From: JAJPXC01 sp964562375
GTDB taxonomy: Bacteria; Bacteroidota; Bacteroidia; Bacteroidales; Muribaculaceae
DNA length: 64,000 bases
Direction of reading: 5' to 3'
Assembly (NCBI GenBank): GCA_964562375.1
Contig: CAZLSW010000004.1
Location: 14,379-78,378, forward strand
Position numbers and translations under genes: made by a program. The notes below the pieces were generated by a model that had not been told where the DNA came from, ran no database searches, and was given only the letters and a program-made list of their open reading frames with translations. Shown piece after piece: positions 20,248-28,692 of the stretch (positions within the stretch are counted from its first letter, which is position 1; every line of letters begins with the position of its first letter).

Positions 20248-21585
20248 CTAGATTTCGGTGCCGGTGCCGTCGCCACCAACAATCCACTCCCAGCCATCGG
20301 TTTCGTAGCCAGCAACCTGGATACCGTCGAAGATAATGGGATAGAGCTGAGAATCAGGCACATCGGGATTTTCGGGATCAGGATCGGGGTTAGGACCTGC
20401 CTGGTCGGTGATCTTGAACACGTAGGTATAGGCGGTGTTGTGCTCCCATTTCGTGTAATCGCGACCTACGTAAACCGCTGCGTTTCTTACGATTACCTCC
20501 TCCTTGGTGTCCTCGGCGATAAGCTTGTAGGAGATGTAGAAGGCGAAGCCCGAGTTGGTCTGGCCGGTAATCTCCTCGGCGGGCAGGGGATAGTAAACGG
20601 TGGGCGACATGTTGGCGTTCAACAGAGCGTCGGTGCGGCTCTCGGCGATGGTGCTACCCGAGCAGCAGAGGTCGAAGCTCAGCGGGGTGGTAGCGGTGGC
20701 AACATCCTGATAATCAACAGTGAAAGCCTGATCGGGGTTAACACCCGAGAAGGTAACCACGGGAGTACCCGAGTTGACGTAGGAGCCAAGGGAGTAGCCT
20801 GTGCCCTTGTCAGCGGGGATGGCCACGATGCCGGTAGCTGTGCCGCTCTTGGGTGTAACATCCAGAAGCTCAACGTCGTAGCCCTTGATAGCGTTCCAAA
20901 CGGTGACGCGCAGACGCGACTGCACGCGCTCAAACTTCAAAGGCACCTTCGTGGTCGAGTAGCTGGCCTTGGCGATCGAGTTGGTGGCCACCATGTAGGG
21001 GGTGTAGGAGGCCGCGTTGGTGCCCATTGTCACCTGGGTGAGGGTCATCTTCAGGGTGGCGGGGTCGAACGTCACCACGCTACCGCTTGCGCCATGCTTG
21101 TAGGGGGCGTAGGCGTAGAAGTTGGTGTAGTTGTAGTTGGCGTCCCAGTATTTGAGGAACTGGGTTTCGTTGTTCGACATCACCGTGGTGTTGACCTGGG
21201 TGTAGAATGGGCTTTGGCCATTGTACTGGCCATAGCCGAGCAGGTCATAGAACCAAGAGCTACCCTCGTGGTAAGCGCCGGTGGGGTCGTAGCCGGTGGA
21301 GGAGCCGTCGGTGTAGCCCACCAGGTAGTCGGCCATCACCAAGTTGGTAGCGGTGGTGAAGTCGGTGGTAGCGTTGCCCTTGTAGGCCCATACGCCGAAG
21401 TTTTTGTAGATAGTCTCGAGGTTCACATCCGATTCAGCGCGGCTGAGGTTGCCGGTCGACATCTGGAAGCCGATCTCCCCTGTTGTGACGCTGGGACCGC
21501 TCCAAGAGTTGGTGGTCTCATCGGTGGAGCACCCTGTCAATGCTGCCACGGCAGCAAGCATCAGTAATGATTTAACGTGTTTCAT
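20248..21585 (-). CDS. Fimbrillin-family lipoprotein (first of three)
   Basis: 445 residues, starting MKHVKSLLMLAAVAALTGC: a lipoprotein signal peptide with lipobox LTGC. The mature region shows a typical fimbrillin start (GEIGFQMSTGNLSRAESD), then FGVWAYKGNATTDF and the aromatic block KYWDANYNYTNFYAYAPY. The C-terminal domain includes YYPLPAEEI and KWEHNTAYTYVFKI, the conserved segment of FimA/Mfa-like fimbrillins. It is the longest of the three and the first after DUF5119, so it is the most likely major subunit. TAG at 20248 is followed at once by a GC-rich palindrome. Confidence 0.85.
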   Translation of the reverse strand: MKHVKSLLMLAAVAALTGCSTDETTNSWSGPSVTTGEIGFQMSTGNLSRAESDVNLETIYKNFGVWAYKGNATTDFTTATNLVMADYLVGYTDGSSTGYDPTGAYHEGSSWFYDLLGYGQYNGQSPFYTQVNTTVMSNNETQFLKYWDANYNYTNFYAYAPYKHGASGSVVTFDPATLKMTLTQVTMGTNAASYTPYMVATNSIAKASYSTTKVPLKFERVQSRLRVTVWNAIKGYDVELLDVTPKSGTATGIVAIPADKGTGYSLGSYVNSGTPVVTFSGVNPDQAFTVDYQDVATATTPLSFDLCCSGSTIAESRTDALLNANMSPTVYYPLPAEEITGQTNSGFAFYISYKLIAEDTKEEVIVRNAAVYVGRDYTKWEHNTAYTYVFKITDQAGPNPDPDPENPDVPDSQLYPIIFDGIQVAGYETDGWEWIVGGDGTGTEI

Positions 21586-21626
21586 CGATTAAATAATTTA
21601 ATGGATTGATATAATGTAGTTTTTAG

Positions 21627-21720
21627 TTTTCAGTATTCAGTTTTCAGTTTTCAGTATTAAAGCTTTAAAGCATTAAATCTTTAAAGGAGGAAAGGAGGAA
21701 AGGAGGAAAGGGATAACGGG
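21627..21720 (+). repeat. Intergenic period-7 and period-8 short repeats
   Basis: Low-complexity sequence between the first fimbrillin gene and DUF5119. It contains TTTTCAG units (period 7) followed by GGAGGAAA units (period 8). No coding potential is seen. Similar arrays with other unit sequences occur in many intergenic gaps of this window. Confidence 0.7.
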
Positions 21721-21726
21721 GCTATC

Positions 21727-21826
21727 TTGAAGCCCCCGCTTCGGGGGTTTGGGGGCCGATTCCTTTCGGGGGTTTGGGGGCCGAGAGCTATTGGGAAGCC
21801 CCCGCTTCGGGGGTTTGGGGGCCGAG
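21727..21826 (+). repeat. GC-rich hairpin repeats (CCCCCGCTTCGGGGG type), about three copies
   Basis: Two full copies (from ~21730 and ~21792) and one shortened copy (from ~21761) of a ~30-base unit: hairpin CCCCCGCTTCGGGGG, then GTTTGGGGGCCGA. A fourth, diverged copy is at 23012-23042, so copies of this repeat bracket the DUF5119 gene. Confidence 0.85.
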
Positions 21827-21833
21827 ACAGCGA

Positions 21834-23005
21834 CTATATTATGAAGTCGTATTCTTCTTGGCCCTCGGCGGCGATGACAGGGTTGAATGACGAGCCGGCA
21901 TTGCGGGAGGAGGGAAGCTTGAGGGTATCGATGTCGATTTCAATAGTCACGACGCCGCCGTGCACTTGCCGTTGCAGTTGGGGGGTGACGTCGTAGAGAT
22001 AGGTGGAGTCGGTGGAGTTGGCAAACTGCAACGACAGGGCCAGGAGGTTGCGCAGCTCGGCACGGGAGCCGGCATACTGCGGGGATCGGGATTTGTTCCA
22101 GGAGTCCATGTCGCAAAGGCCGAAAGTGGTCAACTTGCCGCCGAGGATGTCGGCTGAGCGGTCTTCGCGGGCCGTTAGACCGGTCTTGAAGCGCATGGGG
22201 AAGGTAACTTGGGTGTCGGCCAGATGTGTTCGGCCGGTATGGAGGGTCACGCCGTCGGCCAAGGCCGTCATGGCGGGGTAGTCGGTGAGGCCGGTGACGC
22301 GGCTCGGCGTGTTGTTATAAAGGATTACCTGCACGAGGTAAATGTAAACCATTGGCACGATATCGGTGTGCAACTGCTTCACCCACAAGCCTTTATCTGC
22401 GTCGTAATAGTCGTAGTCCTCGAAGTTGCGCGACAGGTAGAAGCCTTTCTCGAGTCCCGAGTAGAAGATTTCGGGGTTGTTGCGGGTTTCTCCCGAGGCG
22501 CGGGAGCCGGGGATGGAGTAACCCACACGGATTGTGTGGTGGTAGCCTCGATGCAGCCGAAGTCGCTCTCGTCGAAAATCACCACCTGCGTATGGTCGGC
22601 GGTGACGATTTGGCTCCAGAAGAGCATATCATGGTAACCGAAATTCATCTTGCGGCGGAAGGAATTACCGTCGATAATCACCTTCTCCACAGTGGTATAG
22701 GCGGCGTCGGGCGACTCCTCGCCAAGGGGGTAGAATCGGCCCTCGTAACCCGTTGGCTCGGGATAGGCGATGCGGCCCGACAGAGCGATGTCCTGCTCGT
22801 CCCAGCCGTAGTACCACGAGGAGGTCCAGTCGGCGTCGATGTCCCAGATGACGTTGATATCCACCTCTACCTCAGGCAATTTCATCTCCACGTCGCCCTG
22901 GGGCAGGTGGAGTGGCGGCTCGATGCGGCAAGAGGGGAGGGCCAAGAGGAGCAACAGTCCGCTGAGGGAAGCGGTCAGTCGAATGTGGTCGCCGAGGGCA
23001 GCCAT
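21834..23005 (-). pseudogene. DUF5119-family lipoprotein gene, interrupted by a frameshift
   Basis: DUF5119 proteins are secreted lipoproteins found with fimbrillin genes in Bacteroidales; their exact role is unknown. ATG 23003-23005 (MAALGDHIRL) leads into a lipoprotein signal peptide with lipobox ALPSC. The frame continues through YYGWDEQDIALSG and DFGCIEATTTQSV. Near 22515-22530, in a GTG-rich stretch, coding jumps to another frame that resumes at VGYSIPGSR and runs to TAG at 21834. The second frame has only an arbitrary GTG start, so it is not a separate gene. The total length of 1172 bases is one short of a whole number of codons, giving about 390 residues if repaired. A true frameshift, phase variation or an assembly error are all possible. 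It follows DUF3575 and precedes the fimbrillins. Confidence 0.75.
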
Positions 23006-23011
23006 TAACTT

Positions 23012-23042
23012 GGGGAAGCCCCCGATTCGGGGGTTGGGGGCC
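23012..23042 (+). repeat. GC-rich hairpin repeat, single copy
   Basis: A diverged copy of the 21727-21826 family (CCCCCGATTCGGGGG hairpin). On the minus strand it begins right after the TAA of the DUF3575 gene and ends seven bases before the DUF5119 start codon. Confidence 0.75.
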
Positions 23043-24440
23043 TTATTCATAGCGACGGAAGGATGCGCCGCTCTTACGCAGCCGGTAAAACAACAAGTCC
23101 CAGGTAAAGGTGATGCCCACCTCGGTGGGTCCCACCCACGTGCGATGGTGGTTGCGCTTTTTGAACAAGCGCACATCGCCCGTGTAGTTGTAGTAGTACA
23201 GCCCATCGGCCTCGCTGCCCGTGATGGGGTTGCCGTAGACGTAGGGGTCGAATTTGGTCCAGTAGACGCCACCAGCGGCGTAGAGGTCCAAGCGCCAGCG
23301 TTTGCCAAGATTCACGGCATAGCCCACCTTCACGGCGCCGCCGATTCCCTCGCCTTCCCAGCCTTTGCGTTTGGAGAATCCGATACCGTAGATGTTGCAG
23401 TTGGCGTAGGCGGCGAGGTATAGACCCGTGTGGTGGAAGCCGGGCGAGAAGTAACGGCGCGCCTCGAGGTGGTAGTCGCGGATTTGGTAGAATTTATGTT
23501 TGCCCCAGCGGTGGTAATAGGGGAAGGTGAACGAGCCGACTATCGTCCAGTTGCCCCGTCGGGGGTAGTATTCGAGGATGATGTTGGGCGAGGGTGCCCA
23601 GCCGTAATTGGGCAGGTAGAAGGCGTCGTAGAGGATGTTGGTGCCGATTGACAAGGCGTGCGGCCTTTCCCGCCGGGAAAGGCCGAAGGGTAAAGGATTA
23701 AGGATGAAGGATGAAGGGCCATCCGGGGTGTAGGCCAATGGGGTGTATTTTGGGGTGAGGGCGAGTGGCTCGAGGTCGCGGACACAGCGGAAGAACATCA
23801 CCATGCGGGCCGCGCGCAGGTTGGGGTAATACTCCTTCAACAGGCGCTTCCACAGCCTACCACCTTGGGCTTTTTGCAACTTCTGCTTGGTGAGGCGCTC
23901 GTCGCCGCCGCATTGGTCCACAATCGCCGCTACCTCCTCGGTATCAGGGTCTTGGTTGCGACGCATCACGAGCACGAGGTAGGGATAATCCTCGGCCTGG
24001 GTGCGGGTGTATATATCGTTGATATCGTAATTGAGTTGGCCCAGGCGCTCGGTGACGAATGTGGCGAGCGAGCGGGCGCGGTTGCGCGAGAGCATCACGT
24101 TGTTGTCATACGGTCCCTCGGGTGAGGCGGCACCTCGCATGCATATCCCAATCAGCTCCATCCCCTCCTCTCGCAGTCGCGGCAGGATGTCGTCCTCGAG
24201 CATGCGCACGGTGGGATCCTGGGGACGGAGTCCCCATTTGTTGACAATGAACACAGTGCTGGCAGCGAGGGCCTCGAAAGTGGAGTCGTTGAGCGAAGCG
24301 CATAGCTCGTCAGGGTCGGCTTGCTGGCCCACCACCTGCACGAACGGAGGGTATTCCGCTTGTATGGAATCGCCCTTAACGGGAAGGCTGGACAAAAGGA
24401 AGAGCCCCGTCAGGAACGTAATCAAACATCTCAGTTCCAC
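23043..24440 (-). CDS. DUF3575 outer-membrane protein with OmpA-like N-terminal region
   Basis: 465 residues and the first gene of the fimbrial operon. A signal peptide is present (MELRCLITFLTGLFLLSS). Residues ~30-200 resemble an OmpA-like module (IVNKWGLRPQDP, GAASPEGPYDNNVMLSRNRARSL). Residues ~265-465 form the DUF3575 domain (SIGTNILYDAFYLPNYGWAPSPN, here written in part; GVYWTKF; EVGITFTWDLLFYRL), predicted to be a small outer-membrane barrel. DUF3575 proteins accompany fimbrillin clusters and probably help anchor or assemble the fibre. The linker between the two domains (~residues 240-260) is encoded by a GC-rich palindrome and a heptad repeat array that elsewhere are intergenic. It appears to be a tolerated in-frame insertion. 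Confidence 0.82.
   Translation of the reverse strand: MELRCLITFLTGLFLLSSLPVKGDSIQAEYPPFVQVVGQQADPDELCASLNDSTFEALAASTVFIVNKWGLRPQDPTVRMLEDDILPRLREEGMELIGICMRGAASPEGPYDNNVMLSRNRARSLATFVTERLGQLNYDINDIYTRTQAEDYPYLVLVMRRNQDPDTEEVAAIVDQCGGDERLTKQKLQKAQGGRLWKRLLKEYYPNLRAARMVMFFRCVRDLEPLALTPKYTPLAYTPDGPSSFILNPLPFGLSRRERPHALSIGTNILYDAFYLPNYGWAPSPNIILEYYPRRGNWTIVGSFTFPYYHRWGKHKFYQIRDYHLEARRYFSPGFHHTGLYLAAYANCNIYGIGFSKRKGWEGEGIGGAVKVGYAVNLGKRWRLDLYAAGGVYWTKFDPYVYGNPITGSEADGLYYYNYTGDVRLFKKRNHHRTWVGPTEVGITFTWDLLFYRLRKSGASFRRYE
23662..23720 (+). repeat. Palindrome plus period-7 array inside the DUF3575 gene
   Basis: 23662-23684 is a palindrome (GGCCTTTCCC and GGGAAAGGCC arms). It is followed to ~23720 by GGATTAA/GGATGAA heptads. 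The same heptads occur intergenically at 40064, 40452 and 55446. Here they are translated on the minus strand, in frame, as a linker. Confidence 0.8.
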
Positions 24441-24527
24441 GTTGTTATATTGTGTACAGAAAAGTTGTTTTTCTATGGTTGCTATGCACTGCTATATAAC
24501 TTAGATCACATCTATCTATAAAGCACG

Positions 24528-24535
24528 CAAATATA
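24528..24535 (-). promoter_or_regulatory. Promoter -7 element of the fimbrial operon
   Basis: TATATTTG on the minus strand fits TAnnTTTG, 88 bases before the DUF3575 start. A TTTTG lies 22 bases upstream on that strand, slightly farther than usual. Confidence 0.5.
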
Positions 24536-24610
24536 CTAAATTTTGGAAAAGATTTGCCAAAACGCATTAAAATTAACCTTAATTAACATAGATTTAGGAT
24601 GATGTAGTAA

Positions 24611-24721
24611 CTATTCACCGAAAGGAAAAAGGAACCACGAAGAACACTAAAAACACAAAAGCGAAGTGTATTGGGAGAACAATTAGTGTTCTTCGTGGTT
24701 AAAAGATTTTTGGGTGAATAG
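24611..24721. repeat. Small nested inverted-repeat element
   Basis: Outer ends CTATTCACC and GGTGAATAG enclose a 68-base core (24633-24700). The core has perfect 18-base inverted ends, AACCACGAAGAACACTAA and its complement. It has no reading frame. The same ends bound 52402-52564. Confidence 0.75.
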
Positions 24722-24775
24722 CTACCTAAAAACTGCTAATCCCAAAAACTGTTAATTCAACTTTCTCAGGCCAGA

Positions 24776-24984
24776 GAAACCACGAATTAACACTAATGGA
24801 CACCAATGAGTTAACTTGAAATACAATAAATTTTAGAGAGCTTTCGCTCTTTAATTAACACTAATCCCGGTAGGAGTTTAGTATCGAAATTCGTGTTAAT
24901 TCTTTGCGTAGCAAAGCTTAATTTATGATTAAAATATAAGTTAAAGCACTGAATTAGTGAAAATTAGTGTTAATTCGTGGTTTC
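24776..24984 (-). repeat. ~210-bp inverted-end repeat, copy B
   Basis: Member of the four-copy family, inverted relative to copies A and D. Its ends, ACCACGAATTAACACTAA and the complement, pair perfectly. Similarity to copy D continues ~20 bases past the right end (CTCTAACCACAAGCGAAAC), so the true element may be ~245 bases. Confidence 0.85.
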
Positions 24985-25091
24985 TCTAACCACAAGCGAA
25001 ACCTAAACTAATTCCTATAAATGGCTGATTCCCTAAACCCGTTTTTTGGAATAAAAATGGTAAAGGGAGGTAATAATTGAATAATTATTTG

Positions 25092-25099
25092 TAACTTTG
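25092..25099 (+). promoter_or_regulatory. Promoter -7 element of argR
   Basis: TAACTTTG, a typical Bacteroidetes -7 sequence, 19 bases before the argR start codon. No TTG is present 19-20 bases upstream. Confidence 0.5.
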
Positions 25100-25118
25100 C
25101 GCCGCTAAATTCAACGCA

Positions 25119-25628
25119 ATGAAGAATCGCAAGAACCGTTTACCGGCAATCGTCGAGATCTTGTCGAAGCACGTGATCTCGAGCCAAGAGGAGCTGTCGA
25201 AACAGCTTGCCAAAGAGGGATTCGTGGTCACCCAGGCCACCCTGTCGCGCGACCTTAAAACCCTGCGCACCACCAAGATACCCACCGACCTTGGCGGCTA
25301 TCGTTACGTGGTGCCCGACCACGACAAGCGCGAGCAGGCTCCCCGCTCGGCACGCGCCGTGCTGCAAACGGCCATGCACCCGGCCACCATCTCGGTGGCC
25401 ATCTCAGGCAACATTGTGGTGATCAAGACCCGCAACGGCTACGCCTCGGGCCTGGCTTACGACATCGACATGCTCGACTCGCCCCACATCCTTGGCACAA
25501 TCCCCGGAGCCGACACGGTGATGGCGGTGATCAACGAGCATTCCACCCGCCAAGAAATCTACTCGCTCCTTTGCACGATTTTGCCCCAAGAGGTAATGGC
25601 ACAAGCTAAAGGCCTTTTTGGCCTTTAG
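25119..25628 (+). CDS. argR: Arginine repressor
   Basis: 169-residue hexameric transcription factor that senses arginine and controls arginine biosynthesis. The N-terminal winged helix (residues ~8-70) contains SQEELSKQLAKEGFVVTQA and TLSRDLKTLR. The C-terminal arginine-binding and oligomerisation domain (~80-165) contains GTIPGADT at 126-133, matching the family's GTIAGDDT motif. It is transcribed with GNAT, argG and argC, its likely targets, so autoregulation is plausible. The last residues (QAKGLFGL) are encoded by one arm and loop of a 13-base inverted repeat, and the TAG stop lies in the other arm. Confidence 0.95.
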   Translation: MKNRKNRLPAIVEILSKHVISSQEELSKQLAKEGFVVTQATLSRDLKTLRTTKIPTDLGGYRYVVPDHDKREQAPRSARAVLQTAMHPATISVAISGNIVVIKTRNGYASGLAYDIDMLDSPHILGTIPGADTVMAVINEHSTRQEIYSLLCTILPQEVMAQAKGLFGL

Positions 25629-25632
25629 CTTG
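25602..25632 (+). terminator. Hairpin spanning the argR stop codon
   Basis: Perfect 13-base arms (25602-25614 and 25620-25632) with a TTTTT loop. The TAG stop (25626-25628) is inside the right arm. No T-tract follows, so it may act as a weak terminator or 3'-end protector. Confidence 0.5.
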
Positions 25633-25763
25633 AAGTATAAAGGATAAAGTATAAAGTAATAGCTTGGCTATTTAAAGGAATAAAGGAGGAAAGGACTAGG
25701 TGACTGGCCTCCAAGAATGACGAAAAAGAGCCCGCAAGGGTTACACATAGTACAATAGGTAAA

Positions 25764-26390
25764 ATGGAAGATTCACAGAAAATTGAAGTGCTGGTAGCGT
25801 CGGAGGAGCACGTTGGCTATGTCGACGAGATTCTCGACACTATCACGCGAGCAGCCAAGGTGCGCGGCACGGGTATCGCCAAGCGATCGCCCGACTACGT
25901 GCGCCAGAAGATGCTCGAGCGCAAAGCGGTAATCGCGATCGGCCCCGGAGGGGAGTTTGCGGGCTTCAGCTACATCGAGAGCTGGAGCAACAAGGAGTTT
26001 GTTGCCAATTCGGGATTGATCGTCGCCGACAAGTTTCGCGGCATCGGTCTGGCCTCGCGCATCAAACGACGAATCTTCCAACTCTCCCGCGAGATGTTCC
26101 CCAACGCCAAAATTTTTTCCTTGACCACGGGCGCCGCGGTGATGAAAATGAACTTCGAGCTGGGCTACCGCCCGGTGACCTTCGACCAGCTCACCACCGA
26201 CGCCGCCTTCTGGCGCGGATGCGAGAGCTGCGTCAACTATGATATCCTGCAACGCAACGGAGGGCATAAGTGCTTGTGTGTAGGGCTGTTGTATGATCCC
26301 GCCGAGAAGTATCACGAGGCCGAGAAGAAGGCCCCCTCGACGGCCGACGACACCGCTGCCGCCATCGCCGCGGCGCTGCCCTCGCTTTAA
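25764..26390 (+). CDS. GNAT-family N-acetyltransferase of the arginine cluster
   Basis: 208 residues with a GNAT fold: SYIESWSNKEFVANSGLIVADKFRG, then the acyl-CoA loop FRGIGLASRIKRR (about residues 92-104), then a region with clustered cysteines (GCESCVNYDILQ, KCLCVG). It lies between argR and argG, as in other Bacteroidales arginine clusters. It may acylate glutamate in the first step of arginine synthesis. Bacteroides uses succinylated intermediates, so the donor could be succinyl-CoA. This assignment comes from position, not from a diagnostic motif. Confidence 0.75.
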   Translation: MEDSQKIEVLVASEEHVGYVDEILDTITRAAKVRGTGIAKRSPDYVRQKMLERKAVIAIGPGGEFAGFSYIESWSNKEFVANSGLIVADKFRGIGLASRIKRRIFQLSREMFPNAKIFSLTTGAAVMKMNFELGYRPVTFDQLTTDAAFWRGCESCVNYDILQRNGGHKCLCVGLLYDPAEKYHEAEKKAPSTADDTAAAIAAALPSL

Positions 26391-26450
26391 AGATTAGCAT
26401 TTAGCGTTTAGCATTTAGCATTTAGCCCAATAGCTAAGCTGATAACTGAA
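26391..26450 (+). repeat. Intergenic CATTTAG heptad repeat
   Basis: Several tandem copies of CATTTAG/CGTTTAG (period 7) lie between the GNAT gene and argG. Confidence 0.65.
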
Positions 26451-26467
26451 AACTTAAATAAAAGATA

Positions 26468-27670
26468 ATGAAAAAGAAAGTAGTATTAGCGTTTTCAGGA
26501 GGCTTGGACACCTCCTTCGCCGTGAAGTATCTCTCGGAGGACTGCGGCTATGAAGTGTACACGGCAATCGCCAACACGGGAGGCTTCTCGGCCGAGGAGC
26601 TCAAGGAGATTGAGCGCCGCGCCTTGGCCCTTGGCGCCCGCGAGCACGCCACGCTCGACATCACCAACGAATACTACGAGAAAGCCATCAAATACATGAT
26701 CTTCGGCAACGTGCTGCGCAACGGCACCTACCCCATCTCGGTATCCTCGGAGCGCATCTTCCAGGCCATCGCCATAATCGAGTACGCCAAGAAGATCGGC
26801 GCCGACTGCGTGGCCCACGGCTCCACCAGCGCCGGCAACGACCAAGTGCGCTTCGACCTCACGTTCCAAATCCTGGCTCCCGAGATTGAGATCATCACCC
26901 CCACCCGCGACATGAACCTCACTCGCGACTATGAGATCGACTACCTCAAGAAGCACGGCTACGAGGCCGACTTCCGCAAACTTGAGTACTCGATCAACAA
27001 GGGCCTGTGGGGCACGTCGGTAGGTGGCAAAGAGACCCTCCACAGCGACCAAACCCTCCCCGAGGAGGCCTATCCTACCCAGATGACAGCCACCAAGGAC
27101 GAGCAAATCACCCTCGACTTCGAGAAGGGCGAGCTGGTTGCCGTCAACGGCGAGCGCATCGACGACCGCGTGAAAGCCATCCAGAAGCTTGAGGAGGTTG
27201 TGGCTCCCTACGCCATCGGTCGCGACATGCACATCGGCGACACCATCATCGGCATCAAGGGCCGCGTGGGCTTCGAGGCCGGCGCTCCCCTGCTGATTAT
27301 CGCCGCCCACAAGATGCTCGAGAAGCACACGTTGACCAAGTGGCAACAGTACTGGAAGGACCAACTGGGCACCTGGTACGGCATGTTCATGCACGAAGCA
27401 CAGTACCTGGAGCCGGTGATGCGCGACATCGAGGCGTTCCTTGAGAAGTCGCAAGACAACGTCACCGGTCGCGTGATCGTCGACTTGAAGCCCTACCGCT
27501 ACGTGCTGGTGGGCGTAGATTCCCCCTACGACTTGATGAAGACCGACTTCGGCGAGTACGGCGAGCTTTCCAAGGCTTGGACCGCCGACGACGTGAAGGG
27601 CTTCACCAAGATCCTGGGCAACCAGATGAAGATTTACCATAACGTACAAGAGCGCAACAAGAAGAAATGA
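26468..27670 (+). CDS. argG: Argininosuccinate synthase
   Basis: 400 residues, normal length for the family. It condenses citrulline and aspartate with ATP to argininosuccinate in the cytoplasm. The ATP pyrophosphatase P-loop AFSGGLDTS is at residues 8-16, and the second signature GSTSAGNDQVRFDL at 118-131. The gene overlaps argC by four bases (ATGA), implying translational coupling. Downstream argD and other steps are not in this window. Confidence 0.97.
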   Translation: MKKKVVLAFSGGLDTSFAVKYLSEDCGYEVYTAIANTGGFSAEELKEIERRALALGAREHATLDITNEYYEKAIKYMIFGNVLRNGTYPISVSSERIFQAIAIIEYAKKIGADCVAHGSTSAGNDQVRFDLTFQILAPEIEIITPTRDMNLTRDYEIDYLKKHGYEADFRKLEYSINKGLWGTSVGGKETLHSDQTLPEEAYPTQMTATKDEQITLDFEKGELVAVNGERIDDRVKAIQKLEEVVAPYAIGRDMHIGDTIIGIKGRVGFEAGAPLLIIAAHKMLEKHTLTKWQQYWKDQLGTWYGMFMHEAQYLEPVMRDIEAFLEKSQDNVTGRVIVDLKPYRYVLVGVDSPYDLMKTDFGEYGELSKAWTADDVKGFTKILGNQMKIYHNVQERNKKK

Positions 27671-28638
27671 TACGAGCCGGAATTATCGGCGGGGCAGGCT
27701 ACACCGCCGGCGAACTTATCCGCCTGCTAATCAACCATCCCGACGTTGAAATCGCGTGGGTACACTCCACATCCAACGCCGGTAACCCCGTCACCGACAT
27801 CCATCAGGGTCTGATCGGCGACACCACGCTGCGGTTCACCGACCGACTTGACTGGGAGGCCATCGACGTGCTATTTTGCTGCACTCCTCACGGCAAAACC
27901 CGCGAGTTCATGGAGAGCTGCACGGTGCCCGAGGACGTGAAAATCATCGACCTGTCGGCCGACTACCGCCTCGCCGCCGAGGGTAACGACTTCGTGTACG
28001 GGTTGCCCGAGCTTCACCGCAAGCCGCTCGTGCGGGGTGCCAAGCACGTGGCCAACCCCGGTTGCTTTGCCACCGCTATCCAGCTCGCACTTCTTCCGCT
28101 GGCTAAGAACCTGCTGCTCAACGCTCCCATCCACATCACGGCCATCACCGGCAGCACTGGCGCTGGCGTGAAGCCGTCGGCCACCAGCCATTTCTCGTGG
28201 CGCAACGACAACGTGTCGATCTACAAGCCATTCCGACACCAGCACTTGGCCGAGATACGCCAATCGCTAGTGGAACTGCAATCGTCGTTCAACCAAGAGA
28301 TTAACTTCATCCCGGTGCGCGGTTGCTTCTCTCGCGGCATCATGGCGGTGATTTATATGGATTGCCCTGTGGATCTGGATGAGATACGCAAGCTTTACGA
28401 GGATTACTACGACGACCACTCGTTCACCTTCATTACCGACAAAGCTCCTGACCTCAAGGACGTTGTAAACACCAACAAGTGTATCATCCACCTCGAGAAG
28501 GTAGATGGCAAGTTGCTGATCACCTCGGTGATCGACAACCTTGTGAAGGGAGCCTCGGGCCAGGCGGTTCACAACATGAATCTGCTCTTCGGCCTCCAGG
28601 AGCGCGTGGGCCTGATGCTGAAGCCCTCGGCCTTCTAA
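27667..28638 (+). CDS. argC: N-acetyl-gamma-glutamyl-phosphate reductase
   Basis: 323 residues. It reduces the acylated glutamyl phosphate to the semialdehyde with NADPH in arginine synthesis. A Rossmann motif GIIGGAGYTAGEL begins at residue 5. The catalytic cysteine is in the family signature ANPGCFATA (Cys133). The start overlaps the argG stop. A strong terminator follows 17 bases after the stop, so argC ends the unit, unlike clusters where argD follows directly. In Bacteroides-type pathways the substrate may be the N-succinyl form. Confidence 0.96.
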   Translation: MIRAGIIGGAGYTAGELIRLLINHPDVEIAWVHSTSNAGNPVTDIHQGLIGDTTLRFTDRLDWEAIDVLFCCTPHGKTREFMESCTVPEDVKIIDLSADYRLAAEGNDFVYGLPELHRKPLVRGAKHVANPGCFATAIQLALLPLAKNLLLNAPIHITAITGSTGAGVKPSATSHFSWRNDNVSIYKPFRHQHLAEIRQSLVELQSSFNQEINFIPVRGCFSRGIMAVIYMDCPVDLDEIRKLYEDYYDDHSFTFITDKAPDLKDVVNTNKCIIHLEKVDGKLLITSVIDNLVKGASGQAVHNMNLLFGLQERVGLMLKPSAF

Positions 28639-28655
28639 GCCACGAAGTCGCTCAA

Positions 28656-28688
28656 CAATAAAGCCCCGCCGATGGCGGGGCTTTATTG
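28656..28688 (+). terminator. Rho-independent terminator after argC
   Basis: A perfect 15-base stem (28656-28670 with 28674-28688) around loop GAT, GC-rich at the top and AT-rich at the base. The right arm ends TTTATTG. It could serve both convergent genes. Confidence 0.85.
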
Positions 28689-28692
28689 TTCT

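Larger units (their letters stand above)
24441..25118. other. 678-base divergent intergenic region between the fimbrial operon and argR
   Basis: No gene was found. It holds the minus-strand promoter of the fimbrial operon near 24528, a small inverted-end element at 24611-24721, repeat copy B at 24776-24984, and the argR -7 element at 25092. Confidence 0.8.

Noticed and set aside
22379..23308. 309-codon frame with a start at 23308 as a complete gene.
   Set aside because: Its first 101 codons overlap the DUF3575 gene in another frame and its end lies beyond the frameshift. Only the middle part is real.
22839..23423. Plus-strand frame opposite DUF5119 and DUF3575.
   Set aside because: No signal, promoter or recognisable domain; it is antisense to supported genes.
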